This document shows positions 14,101-29,100 of a stretch of DNA of 64,000 bases, in pieces. This DNA is from Membranipora membranacea. Its lineage: Eukaryota > Bryozoa > Gymnolaemata > Cheilostomatida > Membraniporidae. The notes below the pieces were generated by a model that saw only the letters and a list, made by a program, of their open reading frames with translations, was not told the DNA's origin and ran no database searches. The stretch spans positions 9,238,001 through 9,302,000 of the forward strand of contig OU612065.1 of NCBI GenBank assembly GCA_914767715.1, read 5' to 3'. The position numbers and the translations under genes are program-made. How positions within the stretch are numbered: the first letter of the stretch is position 1; each line of letters starts with the position of its first letter.

Positions 14101-17100
14101 ATGAAGGCATTGAGGAACCTATTATCATGTGCAATTGCTGTCAACTTATCATGAATTTTTTAAAATCTTGCCACAGCTGGGTTTCGTTTTCATGTTCTAG
14201 CGCTAGTATGGGATCAGATGCCCACAGCCAGGCAAGTTGTACGACGGAGTATGAAGGAGATATGGATCATGTGCCTTTTGACTATATAAAGCCGTCTTTT
14301 GAAAGATCAATAACTCCAAGCGAACAGGAGGAAAGAAATGAGATATCTGGGTTCCCATCAGATATGGAGTTGAGAGATCCGAGACTTCCCACACCAGCGA
14401 AAGTCAGATGGCTGAAAGCTTACCACAAAGTGAAGCAAATTATTCGGCGGGTATGTGTTCTACATTCTACATTCCTAAATGTCTCGTTGCCCATAATTCT
14501 GTCTGTATTTCATCAAATAATGTACCTAGTATATAGGCATACCAAGTACCTACAGGTAGTTACATTCGCAAACTTCAACACAGCAGGCGGCTGACTGAAG
14601 GTTCAGAATATCCTTGAAATGGGTGATTTTATCATCACAAAGGTGAGGCTTCCGTAAGGTATAGGGACTCGAGCATCCCGAAGTCACAGTCTTGTAAAAA
14701 ATTGACCTGCACTTGCTATGATATGTGAAAGTACGGGATCTATCATCTTGTTGTCTCACACATTAGCAGCAGCTGTTGACCTGTTTCAACCCTTACTATA
14801 TTTTCTGATAAGAATATTGAACTGTGAAATATGCATGCGCCATATGGCACCAGCTGTGACTAAACCAATTCAATTCCTCACAATCGTGGTCAATACTCCT
14901 CCCTTCTGTGCATGACAAATAAAGTTCATGTCGAGTACGCTTTTCTCTGAATTTTCTAGCTCATACATTTATTGGCAAATGTAAAACTCACGGACCATGG
15001 TCAAATGTTTGCCACAGTGATTTAAGAATGGGTTCCTCTAAATATTCGGTCAAATCACGGTTTTCTTTTTATCTTGTCATTGATTTTTTACTCAAATCCA
15101 ATTATTCAACGGAAAGTGACTGGAGGATTATTACTCAGTACACAATATGTTCATGTCTGGTAATAATATAGAATGATGGCATCTAACAGTACCAATGAAA
15201 ACATTTCGTATCAAAGCTCATGTTTAGTAAATATAACTATAACCAGATAACAGACTAATTCCTGCACCAAATGTAGGTTAGAGCAAACTCAGCGTATTAT
15301 AATAATGACGTGAATCAAACTGCAAGCAGCCCTCAGTTGTGACTATTAATTAGCTTAGGGAAAGAGGATTCAGAAAGTCAACCAGTCAATAATACACTGA
15401 TGACTTACAATGCTAACATGTTGAATATTATAAATTCTTAATCGGCAGAATGGTGTCTAAGCTCAATATTCCTTAATGTATTTTATTGATTGGATGGTAT
15501 AATTATCTTATTTTACCATTTTGTCAACACTCTAACTGTATTTAAATAGTAATCACTAAAGCAGTTTCAGGAGCTCTTAAACTGTTTGTCTCTAGCAAAT
15601 TATAACCCACTTTCCCTGTGCTCAGTGCAAAATGACAAAATTCAGATGACTTTTTCGAGTCTATTCCAAACAAAATGGCACACTTTCTGAGTAATGATAA
15701 CGAAAACGGGGATAATTTTTTAAGCAGAAATTGGTGCAAAAACCGGCGTCTCAATATTAATCCTGCACTAAAATGGTGGCACCTACAACATAGATTAATT
15801 TATACACTCATTTATTTACAAAATCGGATATAATTCTGGTTATTGGATTTAGAATAGGAGAGCAAGGGCACAGAGACAGTGTCAATCGTTTTTTTATCAT
15901 TTGGCTCATTACCCCTCAATCAATGTCCCAGAAGATCTGAAGAGTTATGATAATTTCAGCATATAATGAGTATTCATTATTGATTATATTACACACTATT
16001 TTATTATAGTATATTATTGAACATAGCTCATACTCTCTCATGTTGCTTTCACACTGGGACACACCATTTGCACGGAGGGCAGGCATTTTAACAATCATCA
16101 GTGGTATATTGATAATGTCGTGAACAGTAAAGCAAGCAAACATAACATTCAGCTCACAAATGTCAACATCGTCATGTATGGCTCAAGCAGCGGGCTTAGT
16201 CTCAGAGCACTACTGTGTTTTATACCTGGTCTAGATAGACGCAAAGCTTGGCATCCAAAAGGTGAGCTGAGAACTCTGGTAAAGTCTCTATCTAAAGAAG
16301 AAATAAACACACGCCGACTGACGCGTAAGAATGTACAGTATTATGGCAGCTCATCATCCGAGGCAGAGGATGAGGATAGTGACTATCACAGCTCAAAGCA
16401 CCGATTCAGTGTTGACGATGAGGACAGCTGTCGTCCTGCATTTCTCCTCCTTCCACCCCGGCCAGAGGAGTCAGCTACAGATGATACTTTAGATAGCGGA
16501 GTCAACTCTAAGAGCTACAAGAGTCACTACTCACCACCAGAGATAGTCCTTCATCTACCTTCAGACTCAGAGAGTAATCCAGATAAACATAATGGTGGAC
16601 TCATCACTGATGAATCTATGGATGATTTTGCTGAGATTCGTGTAAACATGGATAGTCCTGCTCATTCTGAGTCTACATGGCGTTCTCCAATGATAGGCGA
16701 TTCTGGCAGTGAATCTACACACCATTATGTCACCTGCTCCGATATCACAGGTCCTGGGGTGTCCTACCATAGTGACACAGAAACCCATAGTGACTCATGC
16801 TCAACTTGTGTTACTCCTGAGTCATCACTCACCTCTAGTCTTTCAGAAGACAGCAAACAACCATCTCATAATGGTTGGAACTGCAGTGAGCATTCAAGCT
16901 CTGTTTCTGCTGAGGTGCACATAGAACCAACAGCTTGTCAGGACACTGGGATATATATAGAAGCTCATTTTGACCTGATTAAACCACTGAAGGCAAAAGA
17001 GTCCAATGCACACGAAATCTGCAAGTCTGAAGAACCTCGAAATAATACGAAGCAAGTAACAGACATAGCCAATGAGCCTACGAAAATAACAAGTACATTA

Positions 17101-20100
17101 GAGAATTACTGCCCGCCTGCCGTGCACCAAATGGGGGCTGATCTGAATAATGGCTACCGTCCTCAGTCTCAGTCTACTGAGTCGCTACAGACTGTACACA
17201 CCATACACAGCGAAAAGCTGGAGGCACCAAGTAGTATAAACTCAACTCCAAAACTTTCTATGCGTGGGTTAATGTGTAGGGAGGTGGATGATCTTAGCTC
17301 ATCAAATGACAGTCGTTCATTCTCTTACGTCTCTGTACCAAAGAAAACATTTGTCCCCAACCCAGATCCTCCAGACTGCACCAGCATCACAAGCGAGCAA
17401 AGTGATATTAGTGACACAACATTCTGGTCTAGCAGTTCAAACATTGCAGAAGATGAAATTGCAAACATCATATCAAGAGACCCTTCTACACACCATTTTA
17501 AATCTACGTATGAAACAGCGAAAACAGTCAGCAATGATACTATAACTGAGGTTAACGACAAAGGTGCTGGAAATGAAACTCCAAGTAAACGAAGGTTTGG
17601 ATTAGATCTTGTAGTGAATGCTTTGGTAGGGAAATCACCATCTTCATCATCACGGTTCAATCCTTTCAATACTGCAGAGCCAGAAATTGACAACAAACAA
17701 CTCCATGGCTCACATCACAGGAAAGGAAAGGATGTAAGTTTAGCGTAATTCAATAAACTGTCTGTTTAGTTTAGTGAATGCCCTGCATGCACTTCAGTTG
17801 GAACAAGGAGTCTTTGGTTGGAGAACTTGCATAAATATTTTATCAAAACACTCTCCTTTAATGCAGTTTTACAGACAACCAATTTAGATTCTTCAGGTCT
17901 TTAGTTACTTTTATAATAACATTATTGAGTTATCTGAGACAGCGTTTACATTAAATGATGACCCGATAAAGCTCATACCTACAGTTACGTCCTACATGTG
18001 ATGCATAATTAAACAAAAAACAATGCACTTAGGAAAGCTGTGTCAGATCCCTCCGAGATGTTTGAAAAAAAAAAAAATTTCACTAGCTGCAAGAAATCGG
18101 TCACAGCCTATATCTTTTATCTTTTTATCAAACATGTCTTGAATGTTTTTAACTTCAGGATTATATATCATGATTCTAAGATAATTGCTCATGATAATAA
18201 TATGAGCTAACTCATGCTCAGACATCAATGTAGAAAAGCTGTATAAATGGATGAACAACAAAACCTTGACATCCTTGTCATATGCCTTAATACTCAGTCA
18301 ATTTTGTCAATAGTCCAATCTTCTCCCAGCACTCACACCATTGGCCAATGGATCCAAAGGCGCCGCTCCCCGATACTAATGCGCTATCTAGCGATAAAAA
18401 TCTTAATATCAGGGTTTTATTCCTGTTTAATTCAAATTCATGTTTCCCCACCCATCAGTAGCGATCAGCGATCAGTAGCGATCAGTCTAGAATTATGATT
18501 ATTGGTAACCTTTTTGGTGTGTTCATGCCAACACCTCACACCCAATGGAGTATCAAAAAATTATCACAGAAACTCACCTAACTTGAAAACCTAATTTTGT
18601 ATCATAAAGGTACAAGGTGTCAGAATCAACTTGGAGGTTTTCTCTGATACCGATAACCGATACAACCTAGTATTCTCATGCCAAGATTAGATAGATAAGT
18701 AACTTCCGTCACGTTAAGCTGCCATCACTTGCTTGTTGGCAGCTACCTGGTAATGTTGTTTTTCATACAATCTTAAACCTTATTTATTAAGTATGGGCGG
18801 AATGCTGTTTTACCTCTGCAGGATTTATTCTCATTCACAGGAACATGACCTGGAGGAAGGAGATAGTATCAGTGCCTTACCAGACCGCAAGAACGCGTGG
18901 AAAAGTAAAATGTGAGTGAAAGCAGCGCAAGTCAACATCAAGTTGTTAAATTGTTAAATAGATGAAGACGTGGCAGCTAGTACTCCTGGGGGGACCAGAT
19001 GCTTAAAGCACACAATATTTATGTGCTTTGAACTCCCATGAGCAGCGAATTAAAATACTGCTGAATCTACATTGCGGGACGATACAATAATACCAGTATA
19101 TTTTGTATCAGTAATGCACAAGTTAAAAAAGATCTTGACAACAACAAAATGGTAATATTGACCCCAGTGCAGAACCTGTAGTATTTTAAATAATTGCTTG
19201 GGGCATTCCAAATGCATGAATAATAGTGTGCAGTATGCTAAAGTATCCAGTGTTTCAAGCTGCCGCATGTTTCATCCATATGAAAGGCCAGCATAATATG
19301 GATCCTTTAGAGCTTTCAAATGTTTAGGTCTGTTGGCCCTTCAAACATGTCAGTTCCACTCATGTCAAGTCCGACAGAATTTACACATAAAGCGTTTAGA
19401 CTTGCATCCTATTTCCGCCTTTGTAACTTGTCTTTTCCTGCAGCACATATGATATGAAGTGCTGACAATGAGATTGTTAGTTGTCCCAATGCCAATCATA
19501 TTTACTTCAAATACCGCTCTCATGCTAGTTCTTCTTTGTTTAATCAACATCCATAATTGTTTTACAGTGCTGATAGTTTTTACACGAGTATTGACATGAA
19601 ACCTAAAATCGAGCTGCCTAGCCGACGTAAATCAATACCCTTCGTCAGTGATCTGGTATGTCAAACCATCTAATCTATAACAAATAATAATGAGATACTC
19701 TGCATAATATTGACATTAAACAGTGTCACACAGTATTGTGTTTTTTGCTGGCATTGTCCCTCAGGCATTCTCTTATTGTCTTAAAATGCAATGTCCTGCT
19801 TGAGAGTCTTTGCCATGTTGTGGTGGTGGTCCACGGCAGTTTTGTTCACACTCTTATCTTTGGGTTTCCATTCGATTTGCTTCATGTAGCAATGGTAGTG
19901 ACACCAGACATATTGTGATATTGTCAATTTGTGATAACCCTGTTGGCTTACCACTCCCTCTAGACTTTATCGGTTCACTAGACGAGTGTTAAGCGGCGCT
20001 TTCTATCAGTTCTCCTGCGTCATAAGATGTTTTATAGTTCTCCCAGACATGTTTATTTGTAACATTTGAATTTATGCCATTGCATTTAGACAAAGAAGCC

Positions 20101-23100
20101 TTTATCTGGAGCAGCTAGGTTTTCCCTCTTGGTAAGAACGCACTAAAGCCAATGTGCGATGACAATTGATTTTTGGCTTCAGATATTTTCTATCTGATTA
20201 CCCATTGTCATTTTATTTATTGGATTCAAATCTTGGTTGAGATTGACCACTAAGTTGGTGCTGCTATTTCATTGATTTACTTGTTTATGAGTTCAGTGCC
20301 AAGTTTCATGAGAATTTTTCTACGCATAGCCATTTGCGTAGACGATTGGGACATCTCTGTCTGTTTACTGTAGATCACACTCTCATTATCGAAAAGATTT
20401 GAGCCGATTCACAAGCATGCCTATTGAGGGAGGGGTGTTTAAATATTTAGGGATTACAATGCGTTAGATGGTTTAACTATGTACTGTAAAATTTCAGTCC
20501 GCAATGAACTAAAATTAGGGCCTCTGACAGTGGTTGACATCGTAAACAATTAAATAACATAAGATTGGTTTAGTTCGAGTCATCGGTGGCTTTGGCTGGA
20601 TGGTCAGAAGCTGATTTCTCACACCATGAATCCATTATCTAGCATGCGGTATAATGTATATGATTCCGTTTTATTTTTGCTTTAAGGACTAGTTTTACCA
20701 AAAACTTTTTGCCACATACGCTTTTCACCATTGGTTTCCTTCTCCTATTACCATTTCCGATCGCTATAATTTCTTTTACGTTGCTGGGTTGATTTACAGA
20801 ATCGCCGGAGATGCGCTGTTATCCATGATTTGCAGTATGTAAGTGATAGTCCCACCAGACAGCTGTAGGAGATTAATGTTTCCATGCCTTACCTGGTATT
20901 TAGATTATAATGATCTCTGTACTGAGCTGGGGTCCTTTCATTTTCCTGCATGTGATAACCTTCTGCTTTCAGCCAAGACCTCTCCACCACCATTGAATAC
21001 CAGCATTCAACCCTTAGATTGTGTTAGTGAATAACGTAGTTAGTGGATCAATTTATTATAATAGTATGACGCGGCCACATTGTGGATCTTTTATTGAAAA
21101 CTGATCAGGGCCGCCACTGGTTACCATCACACAAGTTGCTGTCTTATGTTCGATGGCTACTGAAAAACTCTCCCGTATATTCCTTGTACTGTGGAGATAA
21201 TCTGCTATCACAAATCAGCTTCGTAATCGCTGAATAAAGAAATTAGCGTACACTATAACTCTCTGGATAAAAGCTTGATAGATGCTGTAGATGCAAAGAT
21301 TTCAGGAACCATATTGCACAAGTTTTTATACATATATTCTGTTCTCAGGCATAAACATCTACCACTCATTATGTTCCTTATTCTCTAAGATTTTCTGTAT
21401 CAATTGTAAGGTGTCTGTGTCTAATAACGGTTATAGCCTACTTCATTGTAACTTCTGGTTGCGGATACATTCCTCTCACAACGCTTGTCATGGTGTTCAC
21501 CAATGTCTGTCTGTGCGAAATGCCCCTTCACTAAATCCTCTTCTGTGTTCGAATGGTGTTATTGCCACTGCTTTAAGCTTGTTCAGCTGGGTTCCTTTCA
21601 AAACACAAACAGCAGCTTCACAGATGAACCCTCATATTGTCCCTCCTGACGTGTCACACCCATCTCTCTAAGCTCTAATGGCTGTACATTACCGAGTAGT
21701 CAGACCTGATCATATATCCAATATCTAGGTAACACCCTGGTACCGTCAGTTTTATATAACATGGTTTCATGTATCTCTGGTTACTTCTTGCCACATAGGT
21801 GATGCAGGTAACAATAACTTTTCAATTTCTATTAATGTTGTGTTTCATTTTTTATCTGCAATTATCACTCATTATTATTGATCACTAGCGATTCTTCTTA
21901 TTAATAGATCAGATAGGACCTAACATCAACCTTTCAGTTTGCATCACCTCTCTTAAAGATTTGCCGCAAGACAGCAATTTTTGTTTCAGGCACCTAATCT
22001 TGCCTTGCTTGCTGTTCATAGTTCTAGTCCTCTTTCAGTTCCCAATCTCTGACGCCCCAAATGAACATAGTGTCAGCCCTGTTTCCACAGAAACCTACTA
22101 TGAAAATGCAGACCAGCAGGTGCTGCTTATGTGAAATTATGACGCATCAAAGAATTCTACGCAACATCAACAGTGTGGGGACCACACAGTGAAAAATCTT
22201 TCTATTGGCTATCTTTCACTTTAGTTCAGGATAATAATTTAAATACAGTATCATTAATATTTTCTGTAGTATAACTAATGGACTTTAAAATTTGATTACA
22301 TATACTAAAGTTCCTCAACCTGTGTGCTAACCATGAATATGGTTTTCCGTAGACTTAATAACATTAAGTTTACTAATCTTAAATCTATAGGTTTTTTTTT
22401 CCACATCTGTTAAAAAATCCATTTCTATACATTTTAGACTATTGCTGCAAACAAGAAGGGTGGGATGCAATCATCGTTCGCAGTCAGACAATCTCTCAAT
22501 GATGAAGATCTGGTGAGAACTTTGCTATGTAGCCAGCCCTGTGTGACCCCAATTCATCCTTTTCCAATCAAGCATTCCAATGGTTCTTATTCTCTGGCGG
22601 AAATGACTATGTTAACATATAAGATATAAAGCTTCCTTTACTCTAGTGTTAGTCCATCCTTGGAATAATGATTTTACAGCTTAGAAAGATACTTCCACTA
22701 TAATGGCCACCAGCAATAATTTTAGATCACAATTATTTTCCCTGTAGGTGTTAGAGGATAATTTTAATTTATTTGAAATCTTTGATTCAACAGGTAGTAG
22801 AGGTACTGCAAATGTTCTATTATTATCATATTATGTATTACCTTACTAAAAATGGAATCGTCTTAGTATTATCATCGATGTCCCTAGTGTTACTGTTATA
22901 AGTTTGCAGATGTTATAAGGTGTATTATTTTATACCTATGTGACCTAGAGCGGACTTGGATCAATCCTTGGCATGGCATGTGAGACCCTTAATGTGATGA
23001 CAACCTAGCCCTGTTCACACGGCCACGCCTTTTGGTTTTTTTGGTTTTGTACAAAACCAAAAACCAATACCAAAAAAGAACAAAACCCGTGGCCGTGTGA

Positions 23101-26100
23101 ACAGTGCTTATGACAACCCTAGCAATGGTCAAAAGTTGTAAACAAGCCATAGATTTAATATAATATGATACATATTAGGTCTATGGAAAAACCAACAATA
23201 TTTTACAAAATATTTTTAATCGATTGGGCACATTGATATGCATAATATAATGACCAGTGGTAAAACACAGTGTATGGCTTATAGTGAAGAAACTTTGTGT
23301 AGTAAATCGGATCTAGGTTTAAAAAATTTCATAAGGTTTTTGGAAATAACAAATGATTTTAAGAACAAAGTTTACGGACCATTGGAGATGTTTCATGCAT
23401 CAGAACCCAGAGTATTTTCAAAATATTTTCAGACCTTGTACGTAGTAGTCTTTTGTGCAGCAATGCTGCGGTTGTCATCACCCCAAACCCACCTCATACC
23501 AGTGCCATATGTCTGTTATATCCTTAACCTATATAACGCATGGCTTGTATAACTGAGCTCCTGACCTCAGGGGTTATGGATGTTATTGGGATTAAGATGA
23601 GGCAGCGGTATATGTGAATTTTCAACTCTCTATGACAAACCAGTGATGTTAATATAGCCCATATATATTTTTAGTATAATCATTAGTTATTGGCATCGGT
23701 GATACCATGTGATATAATACTGAACACATTCAACAATCATGATTCGTGAAAACATGAAAGAGCCAGTTCAAACCTATTGATCTATCTTTACTTTGTTGCA
23801 AATCCCAAAAACCTACCCACCAGTTAATTAAATTTTTTTATGAAACTTGCTCATTTTTGATTTGATCATTTGGCTCAGGGCTAGATCAGTTTCATGTTTC
23901 TCTCATAACATCCAGTTTAAAACACCAGAAGACCCGCATGTGTCTAAGGTCTTTCCTCCTTGCATAGCATGTCAGTCATAGAGAGATGAAAGTGGGTCTA
24001 ACTATAGAAACAGATGTGGGATATAATTGAAATGAATATAAAGTCAGATATGCTCTCAATTCAATTTCTCAGCTAAAGCATTTTTTTAGATGGTGTAAAT
24101 ATATTGCCATGTGAAATGTCATGTCATAGCAACACATATCTGTTGTCAATGTTATTGTTTATTTTGAAAAAGCCAATTCATTCATATATTAATATATTTT
24201 TTAAATATGTATCTCACAGCATTATATCTGGATAGTTTGGTAAACTTGTCTGGTTCAAATTGATCATTCCATGGGACTTTCCGAATTATCAAAATTACAT
24301 TTTCATAGTAAAAACTTGTTTATGTAACTTTGAAAACAACTGTTTCAATTGTTTTTGCGCACTGTCTGCCTTTAAGAAATGCTGAATTCTTTATGTGAAT
24401 AGTGGATAAGTGCTTACCTTCTGTTCCTCTTTCAGAAAATGCATGTGTACAAGAAGGCCCTGCAGGCTACAATCTATCCTATCTCAAGTACAACCCCACA
24501 CAACTTTCAAATGTGGTCTGCCAGTCGGCCAACATACTGTTTCGAGTGTGAGGGTTTGTTATGGGGATTAGTAAGACAAGGACTCAAGTGTTCAGAGTGT
24601 GGAGTTAAATGCCATGAGAAATGTAAAGACCTCCTCAACGCTGACTGTTTACAACGTGAGTTTGTATAATTTTATCCTATCCATTCTATCTAGCTCATTA
24701 AGTTGTGACTGTATATTGAGGTATATGTGATGTATAATCTAGAGCACAGCACAGCTGGTCGGCTGTCGGACGGTGGGCAAGCGTCTGGGGGGCTCAGACT
24801 AGGTTTCAGGATGTGCTATATCCCTTATGAGCACTAAATGAATGAAAAATGAGAAATGTGATTTTAACTCATATTTGGTTGGGATATTGGAAATCCCATA
24901 TCAGACAAAACACAATCTTGGGCAGGATTCATTGAAATAAACTCTTCATGAGTAGTTCAGTGGCAGGATTGTTTAGTCCTCGTCAATAATTCCAGAATAC
25001 AGAGCTTCATTTTGCTAGTCCTTCTACATATACCTTGTATTATGTATTCTTGCTTGTCTAGCATTTGTGCTATTTTACCTCTGTAGGACAATGTGAAAAA
25101 GCAAACAGGCCTAAAGGTAAAGCTAAGTTTACATAAAAAAGCTGCACTGATTCTTATTTCAGACTAACACTTATCTAACATCATTTTATTCTGATCTCAG
25201 TTTATTATTCATACTCACTGGACATAGACAGATTTACAGAGCCTTGAAATATGTGGCTGTCTTTTCTTTGCATTGAGTTTCATTGCTGCACGCTTGCTTT
25301 CAAAGATTGCAGAAATTCTCTATTTTTTTGTTTTTACACTTGTATCATCCTCTCTGACAGGGTTGCCCTAGCCAATCTTTATTTATGAGATTTAATCAAG
25401 ACCATGAAGTGGAGTGAATTTTCCTGAAGCGAGTATGATGTCATGATGATATTTTACTAATGAGATTCCTGACGATCTTGCTAATTGTTTGGTTTGCTGA
25501 CACTACGTTGTTATTCATATGGGTCGCATAGTCATAAGTCTTATAGGATCACCCAGACTTGTACTGTAGCGTGATTGGCATTTGAAATTTTTACTGTTCA
25601 AGTCTTAAAGGTTTTATGGGCATCACCATGAGTAAATCGACAAACCTTCATAGAGGTCTACGATTTTTGAAAAAATGGTTGGAAAGGCAGTAATAGCACT
25701 TCTGGCCCCATACTTCCCTTATAAGATGGATTTTTAAGCCATCCTTTGACCCAATGTTCCATCTTATCAGCCTGGACTTCATTTGAGGGTCGTCCCACTT
25801 TTGGTGCCTTTCTCCAACCTCCCATTTTCAATTGAATGCGCCAAGTTCCTACATTACTTGATGAGTATTATCTAGTTAAAACTGTGCACTTGGGTATACC
25901 AGAAACAGGCATAGTTTTCAACAAGTATAGCTGTTTAATTCTGTGCAATTAATTGAATGGAATAGTAGTCCTAGATCATCGAAATACATCTACAGGAATA
26001 GTAAGATGTTAAACCATCACCTTGTAAAGTGTCAACTTACATCACTGAAACTATCCATTGTTTGTGATTGTCTTCCTGTGTCACAAAACACTGTCAACAC

Positions 26101-29100
26101 GATTGTAGTATCTAGATCCGTTACCAACATCTCAAAAAGGTGAATTTGATTTAATGACATAAATTTTAACTATAACTATTCTAGGGTCGGCTGAGCAAAA
26201 TGCGAAACATGGTGCTGATGACAAAGTTCACGCGAAGATGAATGCCATGCGAGACCGAATGAAGACAAGGGAAAAGAACAAGCCTGAAATATTTGATTTG
26301 GTCAGGTAAGTATCGTCAAACATGATTGCGTACATTGTCCCTGGAATTGACTTATGCAGTCAAAGATTAGATCAGCAAATACAATAACTCATAACATGAA
26401 CTAAGGAGTTATGCAAGACATTATTATGATATTTTTTTGATTTGTGAATGTGTGAATTGCCACTCTCTGACTTCATTGCAGCTCCTTGCTTGCATTAGTA
26501 TTGAGTGGTGGTTCTAGCGCTCAGCAAACCATTACCTCTATAATTATGCCTCTTTGTGTTCCAGAAACGTATTCAAAGTTGAAACAAATGTTCATGGGTC
26601 CGCCATGGAGCAAGTAAAACAAAGTGTACTGGAGGGTACATCCAACTGGTCTGCCAAACTTGCCATCACAGGTAATTCGCTGCTTAACAAATACCCATTA
26701 AGTTCTCAGATTGAGTTTGAACATGTCACCGAGGCTTTACATCCCAAATTTCGGTTGGGTAGCTACTCTAGATGCCTTAACACAACCTAACAGCGGTCTG
26801 TTTCCTATGGTTGCTCTTCAAAGTAAGGAGATGTATGGATCACAATATGTCTTAGTTGTAGAGCATGACCTTAACAAATATGTATGGTTATTACCCGGTC
26901 AGAGTAGAATTAACTGTGTAGTGCTTTGATGCTGGATGTATAGAAATGTATATCGATGACAATTTGGAAGAAACAGGTAGTCATGTGGTCTGTAAATCCC
27001 TATAGACATCGCTTATAGTACACGAAAAAAATTAGCTGAATAGCTACTTGAATATTTATTTAATGAATAATGCTGATTATAAACAGTCCGACAAGCATGG
27101 ATTCCCTCAAGAAAACGCAGCCGAATCAGTGAGTATGGTAAATGCTCCCTGTAGGGTTTAAGGTTTGTGTTCTTCTGATTAATGATTAAACTGTTTATGT
27201 GTCATCTCCTAAGATGATATATTGGATGACAAAAACAGTTGGAGGTGTAGATAGTTGGAACTGAAGCTCATATCTTACCCGAAAAGTGATTGCAGAATGT
27301 AGCATGCAAGGGTCATTAGATACTCACAACTCATTTCTACCATAGCCCTTGAACTTTTCCATCCCGATTATCAAGAGAGCACACATGCGTTGAAATTTCG
27401 GTTGAACTGAATTGTGTGAATGTGCGATAGAAAAATATTGTTAGTCTTCTTTTTTGATAACTCACTGCAATGGTCGGAGCTGTTCTATGAAAGCAAAATG
27501 TTTCCGGCAACTGTCAATTGACTGTCAATCTATGCACCTTGACCAAAGTGGGGAAACCACAATCGAACTGAAATGTTGAGACTGGGAATCCACACTCCAG
27601 TACTCAGTATCTCATTAATAATCTCACTGTTTGTATGAACGTTCATATCACCCTCTCCCATCCAGAATTACTGATCACTGTATGTTGAAAATTATGTTTT
27701 TGTCAATAATAATATTTTTGCACTATATTGGCTTCTGGTTGCACTCAAACTATGTGAAGATCAGATTTTGTTAGTCAGGGAAGATTTTCAGTGTTTCTGG
27801 TATTGCCAAATCAAGGGGATGCTTTGTTCAAAAAGTTAGAAGTTCTTACTTCCAATAATCACCCTCACACTCAAGGTTAAGATGTCACACACCGAGCAGT
27901 CATCAAGTTATTGTTTAATCCATAGCTAGTAACATCTGGTGTGGATTTCTTGCCCGACCGTTTATTGATTGTCGCAAAGCTTTGATGTTAAAGGTGTGCT
28001 GGGTTTCTGATTTCCAGTGAAAAGTGCTCAGGGGCTCATTGGCAAGGATAAAACAGGAACCAGCGACCCTTATGTCACAGTGCAAGTTGGACGCACAAAG
28101 AAGCGGACAAAGACTGTGCCTAAAGAGCTCAATCCAACATGGGAGGAGAAATTTTTCTTGTAAGTAGGCTATTTGTAATATTATATAGTCTCACCTAAAA
28201 GAAAATATTTTAGAAACCTGGAAATGTGTGAAAATATCGGGCTGGGCATAGTCAAGCTAACAGTCTTAGCACACAAGCAGAATGTTTGACCCGAATCTAG
28301 AGGATTTTCTCTAGCTCAGTCTCTGTAGTTTCGTTAAAATTGATTCGTCGTTGGTTGGTTGTGGAATGCTCCTTTCAGTGACACATCCACATAGTTTTTG
28401 TGAAAATCAGCATGGATCCTCCGTAGTTCATGAGTAACAATTAACTGATATGGTTTCCCTTTTTTCTTTCTGCGCTCAGCTGGTTTACAGTGTCTTTCTG
28501 ATTTAGAGTATACATTAAGTGACACATTTCTTTTTTTTCAGTGAGTGCCACAATTCATCAGACAGAATAAAAGTCAGAGTTTGGTAAGTACTGTTGTTCC
28601 AATGCTAGGTGAAGTTTATACACTAGTTTCTCTGTCACCAATATACACTGACCTATTCATAGACCTACAGTAAACCCAGTTAACAACAGTTAAGGCAGTC
28701 CCTCTACATCACATACATATAGATTTGGCAGCTTTTTTGATCAATGATTGTGGACCATGGTCAGCATCTTTGTAGTTAGTTAGTAGTTAGTAGCTTTTGA
28801 TTACTTGACTAAAACATATAATGATGTGAATTGTGAACAGTTTTATGTATATTACCGTTGCATTTGTTCTTGGATTAACAAGCTCTCTGCTACAGGGATG
28901 AGGATGATGATTTGAAATCAAAACTGCGTAAAAATTTTACACCAGAATCTGATGACTTTCTGGGTCAGACTATCATCGAAGTCAGGACCCTGTCTGGTGA
29001 GATGGATGTATGGTATAATCTAGGTATGTTCTGAACCATAAAATGTGTAACCAGTCATCTACCCTGAACTTTGATAATGATGGGGACATGAAGCAGTGTA

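Noticed and set aside
16567-17696. Several ORFs on both strands inside the alternative unc13 exon
   Set aside because: Shadow frames of the long coding exon at 16174-17733.
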